Shown: in pieces, positions 36,008 to 49,250 of the stretch
How the letters are laid out: each line of letters starts with the position of its first letter
Position numbering within the stretch: the first letter of the stretch is position 1
From: Niebla homalea
Lineage: Eukaryota; Ascomycota; Lecanoromycetes; Lecanorales; Ramalinaceae
DNA: 64,000 nucleotides
Assembly: GCA_019925105.1 (NCBI GenBank)
Contig: JAHGAU010000013.1
Coordinates: forward strand, 930,001 to 994,000
Direction: 5' to 3'
The notes under the pieces: model-generated
Seen by the model: only the letters and a program-made list of their open reading frames with translations
Told to the model about the DNA's origin: nothing
Databases searched by the model: none
Translations under genes and position numbers: made by a program

Positions 36008-36604
36008 GGTGCAGAGGAATGTCGCAAGGTTGATTTTTCTATATGTTATAATAGTGGAAGAGACCCTGCCAGGTTCTTATATTTCAGCTCGGAATGCAAT
36101 GTTACTACCTGCGCTCTCTCTTGAGACTTTGCCAGGGCCATGCGGTTGCTTGGGAAAGTCACATTGATGAGGAGAAATGGAACGTATAAATCATCATACG
36201 GCCCTATCTATAGTGTTCTATCATGGTGGCCCTCACAAAGACACCCTTGACTCTGAACCAGGAGAGACGGTTATATCTTTGTGCTGTCGGTGTTTCCGGG
36301 CAGATATGCTTGCAATGGGGGGGCTTCACTAAGTATCTCCTGAAGGAGAAGTCAACAGGTGCAATAGAAGTAATGCCAGTCAGACAGTCTGATGCGCAAA
36401 AAGCCGCGAAAAGGGGCTCTGCCCATGCCGGAATTAGTTACCACATACTTTCTCCACCACACAAACACTATTACCACATACACACAATCTTCCAGAAGCG
36501 CACAGGAACAATGTCTAATACTTACACAAAGACCCTTTCCTCAACACACTTCCAAGTCAGGTATGCCAAGCTCAAAATTCCCAGCTTTACTGGTAGCACT
36601 GCCA
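36008..36604. other. Intergenic region between convergent genes
   Basis: About 600 bases between the 3' ends of the monooxygenase and decarboxylase genes. Short overlapping frames only; no repeat noticed. Confidence 0.4.
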
Positions 36605-38828
36605 TCATTCGCCTCCCTCCGACCCCTGCTCCCCGAGCACCTTCTCGGCAACCTCAACCAGGATGTCGAATGCCCTCCTCACATACTTCTCCTCCGTCTT
36701 TGGATTGGCCGTGTTCACGCGAATGACGAATAGCCCGCCAATGACCGTGCTGGTGAGCATGATCTCACCCTGGCGGTTGATGCGCTCGTAGACAGTCTTT
36801 GTCAGAAGATTGGCGTAATCGGTGAGCAAGTCGTCGGTCTGGGAAGGTTTCTTGATGCTGTTCCGGGAGCTGGAGGAGTCCCCGGAGACAGAGCTGTTCG
36901 CGCTTGTCTCTGGCGTGGAGGCTTTGTTGTTCGAGGCGGAGCAAGCGCCATTGGATGAAACGAAAGAGCCTTCATCGTCGCTGGTGGAGGGCGTATCTGC
37001 GTTGGGAAGGCAGAGATTTTTGGGTACATTATTCACGACCCTATTGACGCTGTCGTCGCCGTTCGTCCAGGTTTTACTACTGGTGCGAGCTTGGCCGATT
37101 GTCCAGGGTTTGCTATTGGCGTGGGGCTCTCGGTTGGTATGGTGATGGGCCTCATAGAACGATGGGACATGAGTACGGAAGCGTGCATCGATTGAAGTGT
37201 TACGGTCTTCACGATTCTGGTCATAAGGCGAGGCGCTTCCGATTCCGATGAGATCTTTGTTAGCGGTAGATCTCCCGAAAGCCTCTGGTTCGACCTTTGA
37301 GAGACACAAGCTGCAGGTACCGTGTGCTTTACTGAACCATGACTCTTCTGCCTTTTTCTCCACCAAAACCCTGAGTAAGGTAGGTAGGCGAGGAATGATG
37401 CTGATCACAGTGAGAGCAAAGGCAGGCAATGTTACAATTTTGAAGATGTCCGATCTGGTAGCAACAAGCGAAGAGAACAAAGAACCAAGGGCAATGTGAT
37501 TTCTGACGTATGATTTGAAGCCGTTGACACCATAGGATCGCATGACGAACCATATTTTGAGAGCGCGGAAGCGGCGGGTCAGTGGCACACCCCAGTGACG
37601 ATAGTCGGTGACTTTGCCGGAGTCTGAGGCGTCGTTGCGGAGATACGGGGGCGTGATCGACATTGCGTCAATCAAATTATGCTTGTACTTGAGGAAACAA
37701 CAACTAGAAATGCGCTTTGTCAGCTTTATGATCAAAACCAAGAGAAATGAGATAATGGGCGGCATACACTGCATCAAGGTTGGTCAAGAGCCACTTGGAC
37801 ATGGACATGCTAAAGCTGTCGAACGAGGCCAGGTGATGGGTGAGAGACAGGTATTCTTCGCAGACCAATGCAGCCCCTGCGTAGGCTGCATCCACATGCA
37901 CCCAGATGTTTTGACCACTTACTGCATTTGCGATCTCGTCAATTCTATCAATAGCACAGGTGGCTGTCGTTCCTAGAGTGGCCGTAAGGTAGAAGGGTTC
38001 CAGGCCCAGCATTCGACAATGCAGCAAGGTCTGTGCAAGCATGTCTCCCCTCATGCTAAAATCGTCTTCGATGAACACCGGTACAGGCATATACCTGATG
38101 CCAAGGATCATGGCTGCTTTCTGGGTACAGCTATGAGATGCTTCACTCCCTAGAGCGACCATTCTCATTCTTCTTTGAGCCATAGCTGACTCCCTTGCTT
38201 CACCGTGTAGATGTCCCGTTGTAATATCAAGACACCTGTCACGTGCAGCGACCATTACATTCAATACGGCTTCCGAGGTGGTGCCAGATATGACGCCACC
38301 CCCCGACCCAGAGGATGAAAGGAAACAAGGAGGCAAGTTCAACATTTTGACCACCCAGTCCATGACTATAATTTCCAGCTCTGTGATTGCTGGGGCACAC
38401 TCCCAGTTGAATGCGGGGACATTCATTGCGCTCGCATAGAGCTCGCCGAGCATGCTTGGATAGCTGGTAGGGGCTGGATAGTAGGCCATGAAGTTTGGAG
38501 AATTCCTTTGAACTGAGGGTCAACTTGATGCTGCCAAACGAGGCAAAAACTTCTGAGATTTACCAGTGCGTCATTCCCGGCATGATCTTGGACTCAATGT
38601 CTCTCCGAATCTCCTCCCATTTCTCCCCATCGTCCGGCGGGCTGTCTGGGAGAAGCTTCTGAAGATATCCAGGCTCAACTGTCGACATGACGCGTCGGTC
38701 CCCAACATTCTCGACATAAGTGGTGACTGTACAATAGCGATCAGCCATGGCACGAGCAGGAATTGGATGATAAGCGTACTTTCGTCAGACACACCACGTA
38801 TTGCCTCTTTGAACTCGGTTGAATCCAT
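36605..38828 (-). CDS. Aromatic-L-amino-acid decarboxylase (PLP-dependent, DDC/TyDC family) with large insertion
   Basis: Decarboxylates DOPA, tyrosine or tryptophan to the amine. Four exons in phase: 38828-38795, 38726-38564, 38505-37768 and 37703-36605, 677 aa against the usual ~480-520. Family segments: MSTVEPGYLQKLLPDSPPD, THWNSPNFMAYYPAPTSYPS (across intron 2), GELYASAMNVPAFNW, SGTTSEAVLNVMVAAR, EASHSCTQKA, TATLGTTATCAIDRIDEI, HVDAAYAGAALVCEEY, the PLP-lysine segment SMSMSKWLLTNLDA, and FRALKIWFVMRSYGV. Two oddities: the lysine is preceded by Ser where the family almost always has His (NPHKW), and a Ser/Asn/Thr-rich stretch of ~180-190 residues (about 418-607) splits the small C-terminal domain, which resumes at YERINRQGEIMLT. 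No stop interrupts it. Next to a divergent VMAT-like transporter. Confidence 0.9.
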
Positions 38829-40241
38829 CAGTATTCGGTTTTAGAGCGATGTGAATGGGAGCAGCAACAGTACAAGCTGTATCGAAGCTACACCCGAAGC
38901 TGCATTGGAGAGCTCCGCGAGCAAATCTCGGACCACCTGTGGTTTCTGGCCATTGGACCCTGTGACGATGCGCCATTGCTGAAATCGTATCAGTACGCTA
39001 CTAATGTACAGACTTGTATCATCTAGCCTGTATGAAATGTCGTCTCAGGTGCCATCGTCGACGCCATAATGTTTTCGAAAATGAAGCTCCACATCTTGTC
39101 AATGACTCGACTTTGCCCTCACAATCATCTGCCGACGAGTGGACCGCATTCAACCCGACTGAGCCAGAGGTCCGCAGGAGCAAGCAAGCTCAAAAGGCTT
39201 GCTCCAGAGTCCCCTCGGTCTATGTTCCTCATGTGGATTCGACACTATGAAGGGAACTTGGACATTATCCCAAGGCTCGACGTGCCTGACAAGATGCGCG
39301 CAAGGACCGAGATTGGATGCTGGTTGCTCATTGGACAATAGCCCAAATTAGGCTCTGCGGCTCTGGCTTAGGCCCCCTGTCACTGGGCGTTTTGAAGCCG
39401 AAGTTAGGGTTTGGACTACAATGCGCCTTTCTTGCCACAGCTTCTTCTTGTACCCTGGTAGCGATCAACTACCGATCAATCACAATCTTCGACACCTCAG
39501 CTCCTCACCAGGACGCCACCTCCCGCCCAAGTCATCATTCACATTTTGAACCGGTATTGCCATCTGTCAGGACCTCCATTCGAATCGTCAGCGCCTAATC
39601 TTTTTTTTCTTTTGGATCCTTCGGACTTCCTCGCCATGGGCCAACCAATGGCTCTTCATGGCTGGCAACCATGGCTGAGCTATTGATATCATGTATATTA
39701 CTTTGACGTGGTATTAATCACTCTAGCAGGCGCTGGCCCCTCAATACGGCGGTAATCTCGAAAGCCGGACTTCCTGTACACTGAGTGGTGCTACAAGGAA
39801 TATCAAGCGCATTAGCGTTCTTGCTTTGACCTGCCATGATGTGTCTGGCGAATAAAGAGTCTTATCTCAGACGCGGGGAACTCGGGATCGAAAACGTATT
39901 TCTAATTCTTCTAGAGCCTGGGCAGGATTTGAGGAGACTAGGACGCAAAATTGCCTTGACAGGCTCGACGATCGTGTGACTTGCAGCTGAATCAAGTCTG
40001 GCGTGGCGATCTCGTTGGCCAAAACAGTCCGCTGAATTTTGGTCTCACTAAAGCGGGAAAGTATGACAATTGATACGGTTCCAGACGTTAAATGAGGAGA
40101 AATTCGACTCAAGGCTGGCAATATCGTACACCATACCATCGCCGAGCTGTCCTCGCTGCTCGTCAATTTCTGCGCAATCTTGCTAAGACACGCTCTCAGG
40201 TGGCCAAATGGAGGTGTGAAGCCAGTTTTCCCTTTGTCAAC
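38829..40241. other. Divergent intergenic region, 1.4 kb
   Basis: Lies between the starts of the decarboxylase and VMAT-like transporter genes, so probably a shared control region. A plus-strand frame at 39014-39250 contains ACMKCRLRCHRRR, faintly like a zinc-cluster fragment but without the remaining cysteines; not called as a gene. A TTTTTTTTCTTTT tract lies near 39602. Confidence 0.4.
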
Positions 40242-42357
40242 ATGTCTTCGTTCTACCAATATCTTCCAAGCTCCCTCGTCGTTGCATTACCTCCCAACAA
40301 GATGAAATCGCTGCTTCCAAGGACAACATACGAGGGCCCCGTCTGGCTCCAGCTCCGATCTGCGACATGGCTTATAGCCCTTACCATTGGGATGGCTACT
40401 TTCACTGTGCGTTGTTCAATCAAGCGCGCAAAGTCAATATTAATGATCACCGTCGATGACTAGGATGGCTTTGTGTACGGAATTGTACCTCCACCACCCT
40501 CAGTACACTGCACGCCATTGATGTTGCTAGGTCGTGCCCGTCCTGCCATTTTCACTCCATGATCGGTCTCATGTACCGGAAAACCAAAGTATGATACGAG
40601 CACCAAGCATTAGCAATCGCTGAACAATACCAGTACAATTCTGGAGCTCGACATTGTTATGCGTACATGGCGGCATCATGTTCCTGACCTCGCGTGAGCT
40701 AGCTTTCTCCATTCCTTGATTAAGTGAGATGAGACTCATGGAAAATTACAGCTATCGCCGGATGGTTGGCTGATCGAAGTTCCTCTCGTCAATGGCCTTT
40801 CCTCGCTGGCTTGACCTTGACCTTCGCTGCGACGATACTCTTCGCGGCCTCGACGAGTCCCGCACTCTTGGTTGTTGCTCGAGGCTTACAGGGTGTTTCC
40901 GCTGGCATTGTCTATACCGTTGGACTTGCGCTCCTGGTGGATACTGTTGGCCGCGAGGGGCTCGGTCAATGGATGGGGTTCGTGATGATAGGGCTTAACG
41001 TCGGTCTACTTGCTGGCCCGCTAGTTGGTGGGATCATCTACACGAGGCTTGGGTACTGGCCAGTCTTTGCCGTAGTTCTTGCGGTCGTGGCCTTTGATTT
41101 CCTGCTTCGGATCTTCATGGTCGAGAAGAGAGTCGCTGCCAAATGGGATGATGTCGGCCAAGGGAGCAACAGTAACACGGGCTATGGTACAATATCCGAG
41201 ACATCCTCACACCAACACAGCGTCGAGCCAAGCGAAGTCGATGAGAGCAATCGTGAAAGCATTGATACCAAGGCCCACACGACTAAGCTCTGTCCTGTCT
41301 TCTTTTCCTGATCCGTCGTCAGAAAATGAAGACGACAGCGGAAAATCATGGCTTGCCCGGCACTTCCCAATCATGGCCGCTCTACTTGGATCTAAACGAC
41401 TGATGACCTCTGTCTATGGCTCATTCATCAATACGACAACCACCTGCGCCATGGATGGTGTTCTCCCGCTGTTCGTCCGCAACGTTTTTGGATGGACCTC
41501 GACCGGGGCTGGCCTTATCTTTCTGACCATTGCTGCGCCATCCTTTCTCGGTCCCTTGGCAGGGGCTCTTTCGGACCGGTGGGGCCCTCGTCCTGTCTGT
41601 TTCGGAGGGTTTGCTCTGGCCACACCTGCTTTGGCATTATTGGGCCTTGTCCAGGAAGACAGCATCGGACACGCGATACTCCTCTGTGTGCTACTTTCAC
41701 TACTAGGTGAGTCCAGCCGCAAGTTGCTTACCGTTATCCTTTTCTACAACCCCCCGCCCTATTTGCATTTCATATATCCTGCATCTTCACACAGAATTAC
41801 TCTCATCCCACATTCTCTCTCCTTGCGTTTCACGTACCATAAATACTGCCTTTCCCACATCTCCCTTCTCCTGCAGTTCTTTGCAACCCTCCTCCCTATC
41901 CGATTCTCCTTCAAAACCCCCCAAATTGTTCATCTACCCAGCCCACTCAACCCATCTCCAGGTATTGGTAGCAGCATGCTCTACGCACCCCTCTCCGCCG
42001 ACATGTCCGAGGAAGTCGACGTCATCTCCCTCCAATACCCCACCATCTTTGCCAACACCGGCGCGTACGCCCAAGCCTATTCGCTCTTCGACAGCGCCAT
42101 CGCTCTGGGCACGATCGTGGGGCCCGCGTGGGCGGGGCTGATGTATCATTTCGCCGGATGGGCGTGGATGGCGGGGACGTTGGCGGTAGTGTGTGCGAGT
42201 GGGGGGGTACCTGTGGTGAGTCTCACTCCTGTATCGTGTTAATGGGCCCTTGGGGAGCGGGCGGGATGGGGGTAAAATGATGGTCATGATGGTGGCCGGA
42301 CCCGATGCTGATCTGGCTTTGCAGGCATTGTATATTGATAAGCGGCAGCGGAAGTGA
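40242..42357 (+). CDS. MFS transporter, VMAT-like / DHA1 drug-proton antiporter type
   Basis: Proposed exons: 40242-40406, 40464-40484, 40531-40588, 40634-40693, 40752-41186, 41323-41706, 41962-42215 and 42325-42357, in phase, 469 aa. Helix 1 is spread over exons 1-3 (LIALTIGMATFTDGFVYGI then VVPVLPFSL); motif A-like segment AGWLADRSSSRQWP; motif C-like GLLAGPLVGGIIYTRLGYWP; second half with TSTGAGLIFLTIAAPSFLGP, ALSDRWGPRPVCFGG, and AIALGTIVGPAWAGLMYH. Overall layout resembles fungal relatives of vesicular monoamine transporters. The 136-nt intron 41187-41322 ends in a long pyrimidine tract and CAG and repairs a frame change; without it the frame stops at 41311, so the alternative is a frameshift mutation. 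The 255-nt intron 41707-41961 is unusually long for this window. Confidence 0.8.
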
Positions 42358-43737
42358 GTTGTTATTTGCACCATTTTAAGCTGGGCGGGGATGACGTGTG
42401 AGCTGCAGGGTTACAGCAACTCGACGTTTAATGGGTGGGGGTGTGCAGTCGTGGCTCGCAAACCACGGTGGGGACCTGCTCTTAGTATCTGACGCGTTGA
42501 TTTTCAAATATTTCCTTCGGTAAGATTTGGTCAATCGATGCATCCATTAAATCGCGAGCGACTGCGACAAACACAAGTCGCGTTGCTAAGGTGCATCTGT
42601 GCCATAAGGCTTCCGTCCCACATCCCCTTTTTTTCTTGCGTTCCATCATCCAGCTAAGGGCCCAAGGCCAGCAGCACTCAAATGCTGTCTGAAGGTCTCT
42701 CACGTCATTCTCGTTGTTAATTAATCTGCTGCGCGAGTCCGACACTGACGTGAAACATCTCGAACTGGGCTATCACAGTCAGGACATGCAACTTACCTTG
42801 CCATCCTTGTTGAATTGCAGGAGATGCATTGACGTGTTGATTGTAGTGGGGTTTGGTACTTTTCCATTCGGCGAATATCGTTGAAGCCATGAGAAATGCC
42901 TCATACTGCAACATATGCAACCAGGAAACCACTGCAGCGTGCCAGACCCAGAAGAATGGTGCAGCTCGCCACTCACCCGACCGCTGTGAAAGTCCAGTTG
43001 GCTCTTGAAAAAGCAATGTGGTGTGGCATTTGAGGCTATTTAGCATTGCCAGGGTTGTCAATTCTGAGCCAATAATTAATTTCACACATCCTGCGGAGCG
43101 TCACTTGGCTGCTGACCAACGCCAACGCGAACCGTCAATGCTGGCAGTAATTGGCCAGACGCGTTTTTCGTCCCTACAGCGCCCTCACAACTTTACCACC
43201 AAGACGGACGGGTTTCAGTTGGGTGCGAACACGAAGAAAGTTTCGCAAATCTACGCAATCGTAGAGAAGCTGATGACTCGATCCAGACGCAATAGCCATC
43301 GACTGCTGAATCCGCGAATCTTCATGGCCAGCGGAGGAACACCAAGAGATGGACCGGCAGTCCTCAGATAATCCCTTGCGGCAGCATATACACCGATGTT
43401 TCTCGAGAAGAGGAAGTCTATTGATAACACAACGCGCTATGCTGACACCGCTCCTCGAGCTCCAGCGACCGCAGATTCTTTCCAAGAATGAGCTCCCAAG
43501 GTTTATATGTAAGTGATAAATTGAACAAAAAAATCACGCACAATCATAAAACACGCAGACTTTTGAGATCGTTGAGGACATAGCAGACAGAGAGGAGATA
43601 GCATGACAAAGATACAAGAGATACCAAATCTGTTTTGCGACCCCGCAATCAACATTCTCTGAGACATACCTTAATATCCTCAAGATAAAGTATGATAGAA
43701 GTCCGGAGTTCGGTGTCAGGGCCCTCGGCCGGAGATT
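42358..43737. other. Intergenic region up to the transposon island
   Basis: 1.38 kb. A minus-strand frame (42717-43085) has a hydrophobic stretch AAPFFWVWHAAVVSWLHML but resembles nothing I know. Base composition is still normal up to the sharp change at about 43770. Confidence 0.4.
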
Positions 43738-43842
43738 TTAGCATACTTGAGAAGCTTGCAAATGCTTGGCAAAAAAAAAAAACGCACCTCTCCCGAGCTT
43801 TTATTAGCCACTATTATATAAATTTATTAAAGCATTACGTAA
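43738..43842 (+). repeat. Left terminal inverted repeat of the mariner-like element
   Basis: Pairs with 55180-55283. Shared segments: TTAGCATACTTGAGAAGC, TTGCAAATGCTT, CGCACCTCTCCCGAGCTTTT, TTATATAAATTTATTAAAG and ATTACGTAA. Confidence 0.9.
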
Positions 43843-46080
43843 CGTTTACTTTAAATTAGTATTACCTTTTAAAGCTCTGAAATCATTAAATTTTAAGATT
43901 TTTAATATTTTCAATTAAAACGTATATTATACCTGTTCGACGTTAAATACGATCCGGATATTCTTATTTACTATTGCCTTTACCGTTAATCCCTTTTCCT
44001 ATTTAACCTTTTAAGGGTTTTATTACCTTAAAACCTTATTATCGCCGGGTTTATATAAATTTTAAAGGTAGCCTTAAAGTTTTACCCCCCCGGAGGCGGT
44101 TATTTTAAAGTCCTTAAAGTTTTTAACGGAAAATCCGTTTTAAAAATAAAATTAAGGATCGTATAGTATATAAGCATAAATTAACGATAATACGTTATTA
44201 AAAAAGCCGGGATATAAAGTTTAAAATACCGGGGAAAAAAAGGATTTAAATAATAAAATATTCTTTATAACCGTTAAATCGTTAATATCGTTTATTTATC
44301 CGTAGGATTTAAGGGTCCGATTTAACTTATTAAAAAGTTAATATTAATAAAGCTTTACGTTAAAATAAATATTTATTTTTAAGGTAACTTATTCCGGATA
44401 AATTGAATAAAGAAATAAATTATAATATATAATAAAAGAATAAAGAAGATCGGGTATAATTATAAATTATAAAAGTTAATTATCTTTTTTATATATCCGT
44501 TATTTTAAAAATAAAAAGGAAAAATATATAATTTATAAAATTAAAAAAAAATATTAATTCGGTTAATAATAAACCGTAATATAAGCCGTTATTTTTTAAT
44601 TTAAATATATTAAATAAAACCGTTTTTAATATTATTATTATAAAGTATTTAAATCTATAATTTTAAAGTATTTACGTTATTATTAAAAGTTATAAGTTTA
44701 AAGTAAATAATAAAAAAGCTATAATAAAAAGATTTATATATAAAGAATTCTTTAATAATATAAAGTTTATTTTAAATCGGTTATAATAAAGTAATCTTAG
44801 TTATAAGTTAATAATATATTTTAATATTAATACCTTTCTTTAAATAAGTAAATTTATTTAATTTATAATTATTTTATTAATATTATTAAAGGCTTTACCG
44901 TTTACTTTATTCTGACGACGGATAAGGACTATATAATAAAAAAAGTAAATAATTATAACTTAAGATTTCAATAAAGCTATTAATAATTTTATTAAAAAAT
45001 TAAATAATTATTAAAAATATTATAATAATATTTATCGGAATTATAATAAGAATTATTATATTCTTATAAGTAATAATTTCCGGGGTAAATATTTTATCGT
45101 TATTTAAATAATATTTAATTTATAAAATAATAATCTCCGTAATAATAATATTAATAATAACGGTAATTTTATATTACCCGATAATATTATAAAGTTTATT
45201 ATAGAATATAACTTTATTAATATTATTTTAAAGTACTTTTTAATTAAATAATAATAAAAAATTAAATAAGAATAATAAGAAAATAAGCGGATTATATAAA
45301 AAGAAAAATATAAATAAGCCTATTTATAATAAGAAGAATAATAAAATAAACTTATAAATAACTACTTAAAGGCTTAATTAATATAAATAAATATAAGTAA
45401 TATATAATATACTTAACGGTTAATATAATAGTTTATAATACCTTCGGAATCCGTATTACCGCCGTTTTTTTAAGCTTAAAATCCATTTATTATATAATTT
45501 ATTGATTAATTAATTCCTATTTATTTTTAATCTTTAAATAAATCTTTAATAAATATTATTTAAATTTCTATAATTAAACTTAAGAAATTTAGCTTTTTAA
45601 TTAAATAATTTAAAAAGGAGCTTATATAAAAAACTTTTTAATAATAGAAAAGTAATAATACGTAAAGGTTAAAGAAATAATAAACTTATTTAAATATAAA
45701 ATAAAAATATAATTTATATTTTTAAAGCTTTAATAAGCTTAAAAATATATTTAATTATTAAATAAATATCTATAAACTCGGCTTATAAGTAAATATACCG
45801 GATAAATTAATAAAACGATTTTATAATAATATCTCTGAATTTAAACCGTATTAACGTAATATTTATAAGTTATAAATACGGGTAATCAATATAAAATATT
45901 ATAAACGGAATAAAAAAACTTAAGATAAAACCGTAAATAAATTTTAAGATACGGAGTATAAACGGAATATAAAATAAGGAATATAAAGTATAAAGTAAAG
46001 GATATATATTTATTATAATATACTTTCCTTATTTACTTTAAATATTTTATTTTTATATTATTATAATTTATATAGTAAAG
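43843..46080. other. Unassigned RIP-mutated AT-rich sequence inside the transposon
   Basis: 2.2 kb between the left inverted repeat and the transposase C-terminus. No long frame survives on either strand and I recognise no domain. CpA and TpG are rare while CpG persists in the lines I read, as after RIP. Could be another nested element or a second transposon gene. Confidence 0.5.
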
Positions 46081-46548
46081 TCTTATAATTATTTTTAAAC
46101 CAATAACCTGCTATATTATAACGGAAATATTAAATAATAAAATAATTATATCTATTATTTTCTATTATAAACTTAAGGAAACCTCTAAAGTTTCGCTTAT
46201 AATATAACCGTAACTCTTAAAAGTAACGTTTTATTTAAGTTTTTAATACGCTGAAAGTAAGCTTAATCGGATTATAATTAGGTAAATATAATAATAAATA
46301 TTTAATAATATAGCCTTTAACCTCGATAACCTTTTTAATTTAAGGGGAAACGTGGATATTAACGTTATTTATATAAATAATATTATTTATAATAAGGTAA
46401 GCGTTATATTAAAATAAAAGCTTATTTATAAGCTACTGGTAAAGCTTATTATTATTATAGTAGCCCTTTTTAATAGACGTATATAATAGGTATTTATTTA
46501 TTATATATACCGGTAAAATCGATTACGTTTTCCCGCGATTAATATTTA

Positions 46549-46881
46549 TGTTAGCAGCTAGCGCCATCTCTGCGCCGGCGCTATAGTAATACGTTATACT
46601 GCTATGCCAAGGTAGGCCGTTAAGCCTTAATAAAGGGCCTTGGTAACGGTTTTAGTATACGTTATTTATAAGCCGTAACTCAATAGGCGTAAAGCGGGGT
46701 AATTATTACCTTTATTTTAAGTAAAAATTATACTTTAATTCTTTCTAAGTTCTTTAAGAATTAATTTTATTATTAATTTACTTATTAAAGTAATACTTAA
46801 GTATTTAAACCGTAACGTTATATCTTTTATATTTATCTTTATTAATCCCGCCGGCGTATTGTTAACGGAGCTAATTTAATA
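46549..46881 (+). repeat. 5' LTR of the gypsy element (copy A)
   Basis: 333 bp. The first ~100 bp retain GC-rich sequence (CAGCTAGCGCCATCTC, GCGCCGGCGC), while the 3' end is RIP-altered relative to the other copies. Same orientation and length as 54215-54547. Confidence 0.9.
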
Positions 46882-47934
46882 TTTTAATTTTTCTTTTTTA
46901 TTAAAGAAAAAACCCGACGTTATTATTATAATAAATACTTAATTAACTTAATAAACTTTAAAATAAAAAAATTATATTTACTTTTTAATTAAAAATCTTT
47001 TTATTATAATTAAGTAAATTAAAGTAATAAAGCGTTATTATAATATTACGGTTTAATAAACTTAATTTTTAAAATTATAATTTAAAATTAATTGGCTTAA
47101 AATTAAAAATCGTACTTATTAAAAGTATATATTTAACCGCGTTAATACGTAATATAAAGGTTTATACTCCGGGACTTTTCCTTATATTAATTTTAATATT
47201 AAACTTTATATTAATAATATACCGTTAATAACTTTTATTTTATTTTATAAGGATAAATTTTTTTATCCGGAAAAATTTAAGTTATATTAAAATAAATTTA
47301 AAGATAAATATTAAACGTAATTTATTAACTTAAAAAGATAATTTATATTTTATCCTAAGTATTTTTTTATTAAAAGAAAAAAGGTAATTTTTTATTTAAG
47401 GTTTATTTTTTATAAAATCTTTAATTTACCGGACGAAAAAATTAATAAAATAAATTATTAAAAGCTTAAGGATAAGTTTTTAAATTTAATAATTAATCCG
47501 GAAAATTATTGGTTTATTTATTATAAATAATTTAAGGATATTAAATAACGTTTTAATTAAAAAATAACGTAATTCCGTAATATTTTAAAGATTATAAAAA
47601 AGGACTTATTATTATTATTAAATAAATTTTATACTTATATATTCTTTATAAAGCTTTTATTAAAGTTTAAAATTAAAATCTTTATAATTAATAAAATATT
47701 AAGAACCCGGGATAATATTATAACAATAATAATTATATAAAAAAATAATTTAAAACGTATTATTAATAATAATTAAAAAGTTAATAAAAGTAAATCCCTT
47801 AAAAATAAAATATTTAAATTTAATTTTAATAACTTAAAGTTAATATATATCTTTATTAAAATTAATTTTTACGGTTAAAAACGTAAAATTATATTTAAAA
47901 ATTCCGATATCGCCCTTTAAGTAAATAAAAACGT

Positions 47935-47990
47935 TAAATATTATATATATTACGGAAAGGGTTATTATATATCCAATTACTTTACCGTTT
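47935..47990 (+). pseudogene. Possible gag zinc-knuckle remnant
   Basis: Frame reads YIYYGKGYYISNY, which would be a CCHC knuckle if each Tyr were restored to Cys or His (TAT from TGT/CAT by RIP-type transitions). Spacing to the His position is one residue short of the usual CX2CX4HX4C, so the call is tentative. Confidence 0.4.
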
Positions 47991-48867
47991 TATAAAATAA
48001 AATCTTAATAATAAGCGTAAAATCCTATAAAAAAAATAATGTATTTAAAAATAATAAAGCTTTAATAACGCCTTAAAATTAAAATTAATAAAGAAATAAT
48101 TAAAAATATATTCGGCTTTTATTATTAAGGGTTAAATAAGTTTTTAGGATAATCTTTAATTATTAAATATATTAATTAATATTAAAGCTTAAATAAATTT
48201 AATTTTATAAATATATATAATTTAATAAGATTTATAATTAACCTTTACCGTTTTATTATAAATAGCTTTTTTTAATTATAAATAAATCTTTTATTATAAT
48301 ATTTATTAATTATAATATTATTTAATTAATAATTAAAAATAATAAAAATAATATAAGATATTCTTTTACATTATTAATTAAAAAGGTTTAAACGTAATTT
48401 TTAATTTATTAATTTTATATATTTTATAAATAATAATTAATCCGGCGGTAAATAAATAACGTTTTAAAATTAATTCTTATAAGTTATAGATTAATAGCGT
48501 TTATAATTTTAATTAAAATTTAACGGAGATTAATAAAGTCTTTATAATTATTTATATAAACGTAATAACGGAACGCTTAAAAGTACCGTAAATCCCTTAA
48601 AGCAATTTAATATATATAAGTACTATAAAAGACTTTATTAATTAAAGCGTTTTAAAAAAACTAAATAAATATATAAATATCTTTTTTAATAATATAATTA
48701 ATATTTTACTTAAAGTAAAATAAAGGGATTATATTATTAATTTAAATAATAAAGAATTATTATATAGTCTTTTATATAATTTATCTCGGATAGAATTAAC
48801 GGAGCTCCGGTAATATCTTAAGGATATTATAACCCAGGGTTAGATTTATTACTTAATATTACCTATA

Positions 48868-49250
48868 AATACCCCAATCCTTTTTATACTTAAAAAGGAT
48901 AATAACCTTTATCTTTATATTGATTACCGTAAGTTAAATATAATTATAATTAAAAATCGATATTTATTACCCTTAATTATTAAGACCTTTAATTGGTTAA
49001 ATAACTTTAAATGGTTTATTAAGTTAAACCTTAAGGATACTTATTACCGGTTACGGATTAAGTCCGGCAATAAATAAAAGATAGCGTTTTATATATATTA
49101 TAATTATTTTAAGTATTTTATTATATCGTTTAAATTAATTAATATTTTAATAATTTTTTAAGCTTATATTAATTATACTTTTATTAACTTTATTAATATA
49201 ATTTATAAAGTTTATTTAAATAATATTTTAATATTTAATAAAAATCCGGC
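48868..49250 (+). pseudogene. Gypsy reverse transcriptase remnant
   Basis: Recognisable in one frame: NTPILFILKKDNNLYLYIDYRKLN, usually written TPILFVKKKDGxLRxCVDYRKLN in intact relatives, then KWFIKLNLKDTYYRLRI. The catalytic YLDD box reads YLNN at 49213-49224, i.e. both Asp codons GAT have become AAT, matching G-to-A RIP. Premature stops are frequent. It is the best-preserved domain in the island. Confidence 0.88.

Noticed and set aside
39014..39250. Possible zinc-cluster transcription factor for the cluster (ACMKCRLRCHRRR)
   Set aside because: Only part of the Cys pattern is present and the frame ends after 78 codons without a regulator domain.
39867..40259. 130-codon minus-strand frame
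   Set aside because: Overlaps the first exon of the transporter on the other strand and shows no conserved motif.
42717..43085. Hydrophobic 122-codon minus-strand frame
   Set aside because: No recognisable family, no splice partners, and overlapping frames of similar length exist nearby.
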